This document shows positions 25,492-34,180 of a stretch of DNA of 64,000 bases, in pieces. Below the pieces are notes generated by a model. It saw nothing but the letters and a program-made list of their open reading frames with translations, did no database searches and was not told where the DNA came from. The first letter of the stretch is position 1. Each line of letters starts with the position of its first letter. The translations under genes and the position numbers were made by a program. This DNA comes from JAHJQZ01 sp963676075 (lineage in GTDB: Bacteria > Pseudomonadota > Alphaproteobacteria > Rhizobiales > Devosiaceae), in the NCBI GenBank assembly GCA_963676075.2, contig CAXXNZ010000004.1, positions 186,001 to 250,000 of the forward strand, written 5' to 3'.

Positions 25492-26298
25492 ATGCCAATG
25501 ACCACCCTGCCCACCATCGCCTCGTTCTGGCACGGGCCGCTGAGCTGGCTTGAGCACCTGTCCATTTCCTCTTTCGTGGCGCAGGGGCACAAGGTCGACA
25601 TCTATTCCTACGAACCCGAGGGCGAGCTCCCCAAGGGCGCGGAATGGAAGGATGCCGAACAGGTCGTGCCGCGCGAGAGGCTGTTTTTCTACAAAGGCCA
25701 CGGCACGCCGGGGGCATTCTCTGACCTGTTCCGCATGAACCTGATGCGCCAGGAACGCGGCATCTGGGCCGATTGCGATGTGTATTGCGTCAGGCCGATC
25801 GATGACCTCGGGGACTACATCTTTTCCTGGGAACGCCCCGGTTCGATCAACGGCGCCGTACTGCGTATCCCATCAGATTCACCGCTTCTCGATAGTCTGC
25901 TGTCGATCTTCGACCTCGACAACCGCCCGCTGTTCGAGCCGCACCTGCCGCTGGGGCGGCGACTGGAAGTCGCGGCGCGGCGGCTGTTCGGCGATCCGGT
26001 GACGCCCTCGCACATGCAATATGGCGCGACCGGTCCGTTCGCTCTTACCTACTTCGTCCCCCGCCACGGACTGATGGACATGGTCCTGCCGCGCTCGGTG
26101 TTCTATCCGGTGCTCTATAAGGACATCCCGACGCTGATGACCTCCGGCAGCGACATCAAGGACGTGATCTCGCCGGATACCCATGGCGTTCACATCTGGC
26201 GCAGCCAGCTGACCCGGCGCGGCCGCGCCGACATCGCCATGCCGGCGCCGGACAGCGCCCTCGACAAGCTGATGAAAGCGCACGGAATCAAGGGCTAG
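25492..26298 (+). CDS. Glycosyltransferase of the sugar-binding DXD family
   Basis: A 268-residue soluble protein. The DXD-type nucleotide-sugar/metal motif is ADCDVYC (about residue 95), preceded by FSDLFRMNLMRQERGIW, which matches the Gly_transf_sug (Och1/Lgt5-like) family. It probably adds a sugar to a surface polysaccharide or lipid; donor and acceptor are unknown. There is no signal peptide. The start at 25492 is weakly supported (no clear ribosome site); 25498 is an alternative. Its TAG stop is part of a CTAG at the edge of a repeat cluster. Confidence 0.75.
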   Translation: MPMTTLPTIASFWHGPLSWLEHLSISSFVAQGHKVDIYSYEPEGELPKGAEWKDAEQVVPRERLFFYKGHGTPGAFSDLFRMNLMRQERGIWADCDVYCVRPIDDLGDYIFSWERPGSINGAVLRIPSDSPLLDSLLSIFDLDNRPLFEPHLPLGRRLEVAARRLFGDPVTPSHMQYGATGPFALTYFVPRHGLMDMVLPRSVFYPVLYKDIPTLMTSGSDIKDVISPDTHGVHIWRSQLTRRGRADIAMPAPDSALDKLMKAHGIKG

Positions 26299-26462
26299 TC
26301 TCTGGTGGTCGCCTGTTCAAACCGGAAAAGTGGTCGCCACTTTTCCTGAACATGCTCTAGAGCATTTCCAGGTGAAGTGGGCACCGGTTCACCGTCCGGA
26401 AATGCGATAAAACAAGAGCTTAGAGCCTTTCACTGTTTCCGCGAAACAGTGAAAGGCTCTAG
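26295..26462. repeat. Two CTAG-bounded repeats fused head to head
   Basis: A type-1 copy in reverse orientation (26295-26360, with AAAAGTGGTCGCCACTTTT at its core and ending CATGCTCTAG) directly abuts a type-2 copy (26357-26462, CTAGAGCATTTCCAGGTG to GGCTCTAG); they share one CTAG at 26357-26360. The flanking glycosyltransferase and yeiH genes both take their stop codons from the outer CTAGs. Confidence 0.85.
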
Positions 26463-27466
26463 ATCAGCCCGATCAGGTGCATCATCACAAGGCTGATTCC
26501 ACCAAGCGCGATCAGTGACAGCGTTGCGGCCAGCACCACGCGGCTGCCGGCATGAAGGATCGAGCGGATATCGACCATCAACCCGAGCGCAGCCATCGAG
26601 ACGATGGTCAGCGCACCAGACAACATCTGTAGCGGGCCGATCAGCATGTCGGGAATGGCGCCTGCCGAGCGCAGACCCATCAGCACAAGAAACCCGACAA
26701 TGAACCAGGGCAGGAAATGGCCGATGCCATGGCGGGCCGAATTTCCGCTGCTGCCGACACCGAGCGCAAACACCACCGGCCCGAGCATCAACACGCGGAT
26801 GAGCTTGACCAGTGTCCCCGTCTGCACAGCCACCAGACCCGCCGGCGCCGTTGCCGCCAGCACCTGCGGCACGGCATAGACCGTCAACCCGGCGAGGATG
26901 CCGTAATGCATGGCGTCGAGCCCGATGGCCTGACCGAAGACCGGCAACAGCAGAACGACAAGCACCCCAAGCGCTGCCGTGAAGGCGATCGAGGAGGCCA
27001 CGTCCTCCCCTTCGGCGCCGATCACCGGCGCCACCGCCGCAATGGCGGAATTGCCGCATATGGAATTGCCGCAGGCAACCAGTACCGCCAGATGATGATG
27101 TAGCCCCAGTGTTCTGCCGATGAGATAGCTCGCCGCAATGCCGCACAGCACCACACAGATGATGCCGCCGACCAGCCAGCCGCCGGCTGCGGACAAGGCA
27201 CTGAGGCTGATCGAAGCGCCGAGCAGGACCACGGCAACCTCCAGCACCTGCTTGGCGCAAAAGCCGATCCCGGCGGAAAAGCGGTGATCGAGCCCAATGG
27301 CGGTGCGGATGAAGGTGCCGATGACGATGGCCAGCACCAGCGCCTCGATCCACGGCCGGCCGAACACCGCGCCTTCGACTGTTTCCGCCAGAAGCGCCAG
27401 CGCCGTGACGGCGGTAGCCAAAAGTGTGCCCGGCACAAGGCCGGAGAGCTTGTTGAGATGGTCCAT
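26459..27466 (-). CDS. yeiH: YeiH-family putative sulfate/sulfite exporter
   Basis: A 335-residue inner-membrane protein with about ten transmembrane segments of the YeiH/UPF0324 family. Typical parts are the LGLHHHLAVLVACGNSICGNSAIAAV-like central region (visible as CGNSICGNSAIAA, residues about 125-137) and AAGGWLVGGI. The start MDHLNKL at 27466 is preferred over the 13-residue longer form. The divergent LysR gene mirrors the E. coli yeiE-yeiH layout, in which YeiE responds to sulfite. Function in sulfite or other anion handling is therefore a family-level inference. Confidence 0.85.
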   Translation of the reverse strand: MDHLNKLSGLVPGTLLATAVTALALLAETVEGAVFGRPWIEALVLAIVIGTFIRTAIGLDHRFSAGIGFCAKQVLEVAVVLLGASISLSALSAAGGWLVGGIICVVLCGIAASYLIGRTLGLHHHLAVLVACGNSICGNSAIAAVAPVIGAEGEDVASSIAFTAALGVLVVLLLPVFGQAIGLDAMHYGILAGLTVYAVPQVLAATAPAGLVAVQTGTLVKLIRVLMLGPVVFALGVGSSGNSARHGIGHFLPWFIVGFLVLMGLRSAGAIPDMLIGPLQMLSGALTIVSMAALGLMVDIRSILHAGSRVVLAATLSLIALGGISLVMMHLIGLI

Positions 27467-27572
27467 AGTCGCGTCCTTAATTCGGGCGCAAACTGTCATG
27501 GACATATTTTCGAGAATATCGAATAGTTCATGACGAAACGTTCGTCATATTCGAATGAATGAGCAGTACCGT

Positions 27573-28475
27573 ATGACCCTCGAACAATTGCGCATGTTCG
27601 TCGCCGTTGCCGAGCGCGAGCACCTGACCGAGGCAGCTGAAGCACTCCACCGGACGCCCTCTGCCATCTCGGCGGCAATCCGCGCGCTGGAGGAGCGCTA
27701 CCAGATCGCCCTGTTCAACCGCGTTGGTCGCCGCATCGAGCTGACCGATTCCGGGCGCCTCTTCCTTGCCGAAGCCAAAGCCGTGCTCGCCCGCGCCGAG
27801 TCGGCCCGGAATCTTCTCGCCGATCTCGCCGGCCTTGGCCTCGGCAGCATTTCAGTCGCCGCCAGCCAGACCATTGCCAGCTACTGGCTTCCCGGCCATC
27901 TCATGATCTTTCATGCCAACCATTCCGGCATCGACGTCCGCCTGAGCATCGGCAACACGCAGACCGTGGCCGAGGCCGTTCTGGGCGGGGTCGCGGAAAT
28001 CGGCTTCGTCGAAGGAGAGGTCGCGGACGACGCCCTGAATGTCACGCCGCTGGCGACGGACGAACTGGTCGTCGTCACTGGCTCTGACCACCCATGGGCC
28101 GATGGACGAAGGCTGACGCCCGGCGATCTGGCTTCGGGCAGCAACTGGATCATGCGCGAACCCGGTTCGGGCACGCGCGCCGAAGTTCTCCACGCCTTCG
28201 AGACTCACGGATTGGCACTGTCCGACCTGAAGATCGCCATGGAGCTGCCCTCGAACGAAGCGGTCCTCACCGCCGTCCTGTCAGGCAAATGCGCCGCGGC
28301 GCTGTCGCGCGCCGCTGCCCAGCCGCTGATCGATGCAGGCAGATTGCAGGTCGCCGGCTTCCAGCTGCCGACCCGCGCCTTCTCGATGCTCGTTCACACC
28401 GAGCGCCATCCCGGTCGCGCCGCCATGGCGCTCGCAGAAATGATCGCAAAAAAAGCAGAAACTAACAGAAACTAG
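27573..28475 (+). CDS. LysR-family regulator, YeiE-like
   Basis: A 300-residue LysR-type transcriptional regulator. The winged HTH occupies the first 60 residues (LTEAAEALHRTPSAISAAIRALE), and the effector domain follows (SVAASQTIASYWLP...). It is divergent from yeiH with a 106-base gap containing TTCGTCATATTCGAA-like AT-rich dyads around 27540. It probably controls yeiH. I chose MTLEQLRMF at 27573 because LysR proteins start there; an in-frame ATG six codons earlier (27555) is possible. The stop overlaps the convergent fumC stop by four bases. Confidence 0.85.
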   Translation: MTLEQLRMFVAVAEREHLTEAAEALHRTPSAISAAIRALEERYQIALFNRVGRRIELTDSGRLFLAEAKAVLARAESARNLLADLAGLGLGSISVAASQTIASYWLPGHLMIFHANHSGIDVRLSIGNTQTVAEAVLGGVAEIGFVEGEVADDALNVTPLATDELVVVTGSDHPWADGRRLTPGDLASGSNWIMREPGSGTRAEVLHAFETHGLALSDLKIAMELPSNEAVLTAVLSGKCAAALSRAAAQPLIDAGRLQVAGFQLPTRAFSMLVHTERHPGRAAMALAEMIAKKAETNRN

Positions 28476-29869
28476 CTTTTGCGCGGTCCGATCATCGTCT
28501 CAGGCCTGACGATCTCGTCGAACTCCGCCTCGCTGATATAGCCGAGCCGCAGCGCTTCCTCGCGTAGCGTCGTGCCATGCTTGTGCGCCGCCTTGGCGAT
28601 CTCGCCGGCCTTGTCGTAACCAATCTTCGGGGTCAGCGCAGTAACCAGCATCAGCGAGCGCTCGGTCAACATCTTGATGTGGTCTTCGTTGGCGACGATG
28701 CCGACAACACAGCGATCGGTAAAGGAAAGCGCTGCATCGGCAAGCAGTTGCACCGATTGCAGGAAGGCATAGGCCATCACCGGGCGGTAGACGTTCAGCT
28801 CGAAATGGCCCTGCGAGCCGGCGAACTGGATGGTCGTCTGATTGCCCATCACACGGGCGGCGACCATGGTCATAGCCTCGGATTGGGTCGGGTTGACCTT
28901 GCCGGGCATGATCGAGGAGCCCGGCTCGTTCTCCGGCAGGCTCAACTCGCCCAGCCCTGAACGCGGCCCCGATCCGAGAAAGCGGATGTCATTGGCGATC
29001 TTGAACAGCGACGAAGCGACAGTCGTCAGCGCGCCATGGGCGAAGACGTAGGAATCCTGCGCGGCGAGCGATTCGAACTTGTTCGGCGCCGTGACGAACG
29101 GCAGGCCAGTCAGATCGGCCATCGCCTTGGCGAAGCCTTCGGCGAACTTCTCATGGGCATTGAGCCCGGTACCAACCGCCGTGCCTCCCTGGGCCAGCTC
29201 GTAAAGTCCGCCGAGCACCAGTTCGAGCCGGGAAATGCCGGACGCAACCTGAGCAGCATAGCCGGAAAATTCCTGACCCAAAGTCAGCGGCGTTGCATCC
29301 TGGGTATGCGTGCGGCCGATCTTGACGATGTCGGCGAAATCCTTGGCCTTTTGATCGAGCGAAGCGTGAAGGTGCCTGAGCGCCGGGATCAGCGTCTTGG
29401 CGATTTCCATCGCCGCCGCGACATTCATCGCCGTCGGGAAGGTGTCGTTCGAGGACTGCCCGAGATTGACATGATCGTTGGGATGAACGGGCGTCTTGGA
29501 GCCCATCTCGCCATCGAGCAGTTCGATGGCACGATTGGAGATGACCTCGTTGGCATTCATGTTGGACTGGGTGCCCGAACCGGTCTGCCAGACCTTCAGC
29601 GGGAAGTGATCGTCCCACTTGCCGTCGATCACTTCGCCCGCCGCCTGTTCGATGGCCTCGGCGAGCTTTGCATCGAGCATGCCGATATCGCGGTTGGTGC
29701 GCGCTGCTGCCTGCTTGACCCGTCCGAGAGCCCGGATCAGCGGGATCGGCATGGTCTCGTTGCCGATGGGAAAATTGATCAGCGAGCGCGCCGTCTGCGC
29801 GCCGTAGATCCTGTCGGACGGCACCTCGATCGTCCCGAAGCTGTCGGTTTCCTTGCGTGTGCCGGCCAT
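28472..29869 (-). CDS. fumC: Fumarate hydratase class II
   Basis: A 465-residue class II (iron-independent) fumarase, interconverting fumarate and malate in the TCA cycle. The superfamily signature GSSIMPGKVNPTQSEAM is intact (residues about 318-334), as are TGSGTQSNMNANE and the HPNDHVNLGQSSNDTFP region with active-site His. GGAGGGAAATC lies before the ATG at 29869. The leader region contains a GGGGAGC...GCTCCCC hairpin at 29889-29906. It is monocistronic. Confidence 0.96.
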   Translation of the reverse strand: MAGTRKETDSFGTIEVPSDRIYGAQTARSLINFPIGNETMPIPLIRALGRVKQAAARTNRDIGMLDAKLAEAIEQAAGEVIDGKWDDHFPLKVWQTGSGTQSNMNANEVISNRAIELLDGEMGSKTPVHPNDHVNLGQSSNDTFPTAMNVAAAMEIAKTLIPALRHLHASLDQKAKDFADIVKIGRTHTQDATPLTLGQEFSGYAAQVASGISRLELVLGGLYELAQGGTAVGTGLNAHEKFAEGFAKAMADLTGLPFVTAPNKFESLAAQDSYVFAHGALTTVASSLFKIANDIRFLGSGPRSGLGELSLPENEPGSSIMPGKVNPTQSEAMTMVAARVMGNQTTIQFAGSQGHFELNVYRPVMAYAFLQSVQLLADAALSFTDRCVVGIVANEDHIKMLTERSLMLVTALTPKIGYDKAGEIAKAAHKHGTTLREEALRLGYISEAEFDEIVRPETMIGPRKS

Positions 29870-30046
29870 GATTTCCCTCCATTCATGCGGGGAGCCCCTG
29901 CTCCCCTCACCCGTTGGCAAGCCCAATAGACAAAATCAAGCCAAACCGGAACCCCTCGATTGCATCTCAGGCACGATGACCATGTGTCATCTCCCGCGTC
30001 GGAGAGGAATCGTGTCAATTGCCGCCTTTGTCTTTGGAGATTTCCC

Positions 30047-30541
30047 GTGACCGTCACCTACCGCCTGTCAAACCCCGGCGACCTTGACGCCATCTGCCGG
30101 CATCGCGTCGAGATGTTCGAAGACATGGGCGCACCCCAGGACAAGATCGACGCCATGTTCGATCCGTTCCGCCAGTGGCTCGAACCACGCCTCGCCGACG
30201 GCCGCTATTTCGGCATCACGGCGGAGGACGAGGGCAAGGATATCGGTCATGCGGGCGGCTTCATCCTTGACTGGCCGCCCGGTCCCCGCCTGCCGATCAC
30301 CGATCAACGCGGCTATATCTTCAACGTCCATGTCGCCGCCGACCACCGTCGCCGCGGCATTGCCAGCGAATTGATGACCCGTATCGAGCAGGAGATTAAG
30401 GCGCGCGGCATCATCTATATCGCACTGCATGCCTCGGAAGCAGGCGGACCGCTCTATCAAAGCCTTGGCTGGACCCCGACCAGCGAACTGGCAAAAATCT
30501 TCGAAGCCGCCGAAGACAACGGCGAAGCCCCGCGCAAATAG
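30047..30541 (+). CDS. GNAT-family N-acetyltransferase
   Basis: A 164-residue GNAT protein. The acetyl-CoA-binding motif A is VHVAADHRRRGIASELMTRIEQE (visible as RRRGIASELM, residues about 100-109), followed by the YIALHASEAGGPLYQSLGW segment typical of motif B. Substrate unknown. The start is GTG at 30047, supported by GGAGA seven bases upstream; no ATG lies suitably. It stands alone. Confidence 0.82.
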   Translation: MTVTYRLSNPGDLDAICRHRVEMFEDMGAPQDKIDAMFDPFRQWLEPRLADGRYFGITAEDEGKDIGHAGGFILDWPPGPRLPITDQRGYIFNVHVAADHRRRGIASELMTRIEQEIKARGIIYIALHASEAGGPLYQSLGWTPTSELAKIFEAAEDNGEAPRK

Positions 30542-30708
30542 CTTATCCTCCGCCCAGAAGCGTCGGGAAGTGAGCGCATGGGCTGGGGTCACAACCGGTT
30601 CCGATCCTACCTGAGTCCGGAAACGGCACTGTCTGATTGAAGCATAACCGGGCTGGCGCAAGATCATTTGCCCTGCGCCAGTCGAAACCTGCCGATGGCA
30701 AATGACGG

Positions 30709-30915
30709 CTATTCGGCCTTGTTGGTCGACATTCCGAAGATCTGGTAGATGGCGCACCAGCCAATGGCGCCGGTCACCAGCGGAATGATGCCGATCAGCC
30801 ACAGCCAGTTCCAGCTGCCGAGCAAGGTCGGAAACATGAAATAGATGGCGAGCATCACGATGCCGACAACGACGCGGATCACCCGGTCGGTCATGCTTTC
30901 ATTGGTCTTGAACAT
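30709..30915 (-). CDS. DUF2892 (YgaP-type) small membrane protein
   Basis: A 68-residue protein with two transmembrane helices (VIRVVVGIVMLAIYFMF and WLWLIGIIPLVTGAIGWCAIY) ending in IFGMSTNKAE. It matches DUF2892, the membrane module found alone or fused to rhodaneses. The Cys in GWCAIYQ is conserved. The ATG at 30915 has GGCTCC-complement GGAGG upstream. Possible role in membrane handling of sulfur species; unproven. Confidence 0.85.
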   Translation of the reverse strand: MFKTNESMTDRVIRVVVGIVMLAIYFMFPTLLGSWNWLWLIGIIPLVTGAIGWCAIYQIFGMSTNKAE

Positions 30916-31075
30916 AGGAGCCTCCCTATTTGGCCGACTCAATATCGCAGAATTGCGATGAACCACCCTGACGCAAATCAGCCGCGCCCGCAACCGATCG
31001 GGATTTGAAATGATGGCGGCCGTACCTATCTTGACGGATAGGACACACGCCATCGCACCACGATCGGAACCAGCC

Positions 31076-31489
31076 ATGGCCCTGGGCCCGTTGATATCTC
31101 TGGATAACGCAAAACGCGCCAGAACCGGATTTGACCGCCTCGAAACCGAGATACTGGCTGAGACAGCAGCCAATCTTGGCCATCACGGGCGCATGGCCGA
31201 AAAGGCGCTGGAAAAGCTTGCCGCAGCCACGGACGATGATCGCGAAGCGCTCCTGCAGGAAGCGGCCGATGCGGTCTGGAGCTATTTCATCCAGCGCGAA
31301 TTCTGCGGCATGCGTGATCAGACTGCGATCATCCGCGAAATGAACATCCCCCGACCGGTGCTCAACCGCATGGGGGCAATCAAGAAGAAATGGCGGAGCA
31401 GCCGGCAAGGCCGACTGCTCCTTCTTCGCATCTGTCAGGTCTCAGAACAGCGTCAGCCCGGTTTGAAACAAGAGGCCGGCTGCAAATGA
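31076..31489 (+). CDS. DUF6665-like soluble protein
   Basis: A 137-residue helical protein. The core (ISLDNAKRARTGFDRLETEILAE; LQEAADAVWSYFIQREFCGMRDQ; NIPRPVLNRMGA) fits the small DUF6665 family of alphaproteobacteria, whose function is unknown. Family members usually end shortly after the RMG motif; here about 30 basic residues follow and run 48 bases into the convergent permease gene. The start at 31076 is chosen from family similarity; no strong ribosome site is present. Confidence 0.65.
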   Translation: MALGPLISLDNAKRARTGFDRLETEILAETAANLGHHGRMAEKALEKLAAATDDDREALLQEAADAVWSYFIQREFCGMRDQTAIIREMNIPRPVLNRMGAIKKKWRSSRQGRLLLLRICQVSEQRQPGLKQEAGCK

Positions 31490-32488
31490 CCCGGACAGTG
31501 CAAAGGCGAGATAGGCGAAGAACACGGGCTTTCTCGCCAACGCCCAGACGGCGATGGCGGCGGGGATGCTGGTCACGCCGCCGGCCACCATGAAGGCCAG
31601 CGCGGCCCCCGGCATCATGCCCTGATCGACGAGCCCGTCGACAAGCGGCAGGGCGGCAAACCCGTTGAGATAGGCAGGCACGCCGACAAGAGTGGCGACA
31701 GCGATCGGTGCCAATCCGCCACCGCCGAGCAGGCTCGAGACCATTTCGGCTGGAACATAGGCCAGCATCAGGCTTTCGAGCACATAGGCGAGAAACAGCC
31801 ACTTGCCGAGGAACCACGTGGTCTTCAGCCCCGACGTGCGGAACCTGGCGAGCCGCTCCGGCTCGCGCCAGAAGGCCCAGACGACCGGCTTGGGTGCGCG
31901 TACCGATGATCCGCCGCAGCCGCCATTGCCCACACCCTCGCGCAGGGGATTGGCAAAAACGGCAGAGTTGCGCAGCGCATGCATGCCGAACCCACCCAAC
32001 AGGCCGATACCGATCGCCGCCAGCGTCTTGGCGCCGGCAAAGCCGATACCGAGAATGCCGCTGGTCATGACGAACATCGACGGGTCCATGATCGGCGAGG
32101 CCAGCCAGAACGCCATGACCGGCGCCAGCGGCACACCCATGGACAAAAGCGCCGCGATGATCGGAATGACCCCGCACGAACAGAAAGGCGAAAGGGCGCC
32201 AACCAGGGACGCCGCCACGATCATCGTCGCGGTATGCCCCTGAAAGGCCCGGGCGATAAGATTGTCGGCACCACTGGCCCCGGCGTAGGCCGCCATGGCA
32301 ATGGACAGGAGCAGGAACGGCGCCGTTCCGACAAGGTTGGCGAGGGCAAAACCCAGCGTTGCCATGCCTTGCTGCGGAGAAAACACGAACAGGGCAAGCA
32401 GCAGGGCACCGACCCAGAACACGAATGGGTCGAGTTTTTGCAGATGCCGACGCCAGGTCGGCAGGTCCGGTGTTGAGGCATAGGTCAC
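31442..32488 (-). CDS. ArsP/DUF318-family permease
   Basis: A 348-residue inner-membrane permease with about eight to ten helices, of the family that includes ArsP (organoarsenical efflux). The conserved CSCGVIP motif is present (SPFCSCGVIPIIAALLSMG, residues about 100-118), with ASPIMDPSM beyond, and the second half repeats the pattern. The GTG start at 32488 follows GGAGAAAATGCA. It lies 56 bases after an ArsR-family gene, and the gap contains an AACTA-N6-TAGTT palindrome also found upstream of that gene. Substrate could be an arsenical or another metal/metalloid. Confidence 0.82.
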   Translation of the reverse strand: MTYASTPDLPTWRRHLQKLDPFVFWVGALLLALFVFSPQQGMATLGFALANLVGTAPFLLLSIAMAAYAGASGADNLIARAFQGHTATMIVAASLVGALSPFCSCGVIPIIAALLSMGVPLAPVMAFWLASPIMDPSMFVMTSGILGIGFAGAKTLAAIGIGLLGGFGMHALRNSAVFANPLREGVGNGGCGGSSVRAPKPVVWAFWREPERLARFRTSGLKTTWFLGKWLFLAYVLESLMLAYVPAEMVSSLLGGGGLAPIAVATLVGVPAYLNGFAALPLVDGLVDQGMMPGAALAFMVAGGVTSIPAAIAVWALARKPVFFAYLAFALSGSFAAGLLFQTGLTLF

Positions 32489-32504
32489 TGCATTTTCTCC
32501 ATAT

Positions 32505-32520
32505 AACTAGTTTATTAGTT
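32505..32520 (-). promoter_or_regulatory. Candidate ArsR operator before the permease
   Basis: Palindrome AACTA-GTTTAT-TAGTT, 17 bases upstream of the permease start codon. The same half-sites with the same spacing recur before arsR at 32877-32892. Confidence 0.65.
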
Positions 32521-32544
32521 GTTTTTGGACAAAAAACGGACGGT

Positions 32545-32865
32545 TCAGGCGACGTTTTCGTTGGCGATCCGGACGACGCCGGCACAGCATTGATCCGAGA
32601 GAAAGGTCACCAGAGCCTCGCTGTGCCGGAAATCGACACGGCTGATGATCTCGCGTCCCTGACGTTCCTGCTCGATCAGTCCTGCACCGACGAGTGCGGA
32701 CAGATGATGGGCCAGCGTCGAGGCGGGCATCGACAGATGCGCCGCGATTTCCCCGACCTTCAAACCATCATCCCCGGCCCGCACCAGCAGGCGGAAGATC
32801 TTCAGCCTTGCATCATGCCCCAGTGCCGAGAAGGCCTTGGCGGCACCATTTTCATCCAGTTCCAT
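32545..32865 (-). CDS. ArsR-family transcriptional repressor
   Basis: A 106-residue winged-helix protein. The recognition helix is SMPASTLAHHLSALVGAG (about residues 45-62), characteristic of ArsR regulators. Cysteine pair CC (SDQCCAGV, about residue 92) near the C-terminus could bind arsenite or a soft metal, as in the C-terminal-type ArsR proteins; there is no N-terminal ELCVCD box. It is upstream of the ArsP-like permease and both genes have a matching AACTA-N6-TAGTT operator, implying autoregulation and control of the permease. Confidence 0.85.
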   Translation of the reverse strand: MELDENGAAKAFSALGHDARLKIFRLLVRAGDDGLKVGEIAAHLSMPASTLAHHLSALVGAGLIEQERQGREIISRVDFRHSEALVTFLSDQCCAGVVRIANENVA

Positions 32866-32876
32866 GGTTTCAATAT

Positions 32877-32892
32877 AACTATATTTCTAGTT
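32877..32892 (-). promoter_or_regulatory. Candidate ArsR autoregulatory operator
   Basis: Palindrome AACTA-TATTTC-TAGTT, 12 bases upstream of the arsR start codon, identical in half-sites and spacing to the one before the permease gene. Confidence 0.65.
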
Positions 32893-32905
32893 TTGTAAAG
32901 ATAGT

Positions 32906-32929
32906 GAGTGCCGGCCGGCGCCGGCACTC
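32906..32929. terminator. Strong hairpin between arsR and mgrA
   Basis: A perfect 10-bp stem GAGTGCCGGC / GCCGGCACTC with a four-base loop. There is no long T-run on either side, so it may insulate or protect RNA ends rather than terminate intrinsically. Confidence 0.5.
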
Positions 32930-32946
32930 GAAAGATTTCGCAAGGC

Positions 32947-33984
32947 CTAGCGCAGCCAGCCTGTCGGACGCGGATGCAGGTCCATCTGTCCGCCCTTGGT
33001 CGCCGCATCGATCGCGTCCAGTTCCTCGGCCGAAAACGCCAGATTGTCGAGCGCGCCGAGATTGTCCTTGAGCTGCTCGAGATTGCGCACGCCAATCAGC
33101 GCCGAGGTCACTTCCGGACGCCGCAGCACCCAGGCGAGCGCCAACTGCACCATCGACTGGCCACGTGCTTTGGCGATGGGCATGAGCTTTTCGACGGCGT
33201 CGAGCACATTGGGCGCGATATGGCTGTCGCGCAACGAACCGCCGACGTTCTCGGCGCGGGTGCCCTGCTTGGCGCCGGAATTGTACTTGCCTGACAACAC
33301 GCCCTGGGTCAGCGGCGAGAAGGCAATGATGCCGATGCCGAGCTCGTGGCAGGCGTCGATGGTCTTGTCGTCCTCGATCCAGCGGTTGACCATGGAATAG
33401 GACGGCTGGTGGATGGTGCAGGCGACGCCCATGTCCTTGAGGATGCGGTGCGCCGCACGCGTCTCGGCTTCCGGATAGCTCGAAATGCCAACATAGAGCG
33501 CCTTGCCGGACCGGACGATGTCGGCCAGCGCCCCCATGGTTTCCTCTAGCGGCGTGTTGGGGTCGAACCGGTGCGAGTAGAAGATGTCGACGTAATCGAG
33601 GCCCATGCGCGAAAGGCTCTGGTCGAGACTCGCCATCAGGTATTTGCGCGAGCCGAACTCACCATAGGGGCCGGGCCACATGCGGTAGCCGGCCTTGGTC
33701 GAGATCACCATCTCGTCGCGATAGGGCCGGAACTCGCGGGCAAGGATGGTCCCGAACAGTTCCTCGGCCGAGCCGGGCGGCGGGCCGTAATTGTTGGCGA
33801 GATCGAAATGGGTGACGCCCTGGTCGAAGGCATAGGCAAGGATCTCGGCGGCGGTATCGTGATCGCGATTGCCACCGAAATTCTGCCACAACCCGAGCGA
33901 AATCGCCGGCAGGTCGAGGCCGGACCGCCCGGTGCGGCGGAATTGCATCGTGTCGTAGCGGGTCGGGCTCGCAGCGTAGGTCAT
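32947..33984 (-). CDS. mgrA: Aldo/keto reductase, L-glyceraldehyde 3-phosphate reductase-like
   Basis: A 345-residue NADPH-dependent aldo/keto reductase of the YghZ/MgrA branch. The catalytic Tyr lies in FDLANNYGPPPGSAEELFG, with Lys in VISTKAGYRMWPGPYG and His in YVDIFYSHRFD. The cofactor-binding C-terminal stretch LIGVRNLEQLKDN is typical. E. coli MgrA detoxifies methylglyoxal and reduces L-glyceraldehyde 3-phosphate. GGGAGATCCCC precedes ATG 33984. It stands as a single gene. Confidence 0.88.
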   Translation of the reverse strand: MTYAASPTRYDTMQFRRTGRSGLDLPAISLGLWQNFGGNRDHDTAAEILAYAFDQGVTHFDLANNYGPPPGSAEELFGTILAREFRPYRDEMVISTKAGYRMWPGPYGEFGSRKYLMASLDQSLSRMGLDYVDIFYSHRFDPNTPLEETMGALADIVRSGKALYVGISSYPEAETRAAHRILKDMGVACTIHQPSYSMVNRWIEDDKTIDACHELGIGIIAFSPLTQGVLSGKYNSGAKQGTRAENVGGSLRDSHIAPNVLDAVEKLMPIAKARGQSMVQLALAWVLRRPEVTSALIGVRNLEQLKDNLGALDNLAFSAEELDAIDAATKGGQMDLHPRPTGWLR

Positions 33985-34180
33985 GGGGATCTCCCTCGGA
34001 AACGAATAAGGTCCTGCACGCAGGGTTTCGATAGCGGCAGATGGCGATGAATGAGAAGCGCTAGCTCTGCCATATGTTAACGCTAACTTGCAAGGGAAAG
34101 CTGGCCTCAACCCTGTCACACTGCCCTGCTATCGGAGAGGTTTCACCGAGCGGACCATGCTCATTTGCGCAAGGGGAGAT

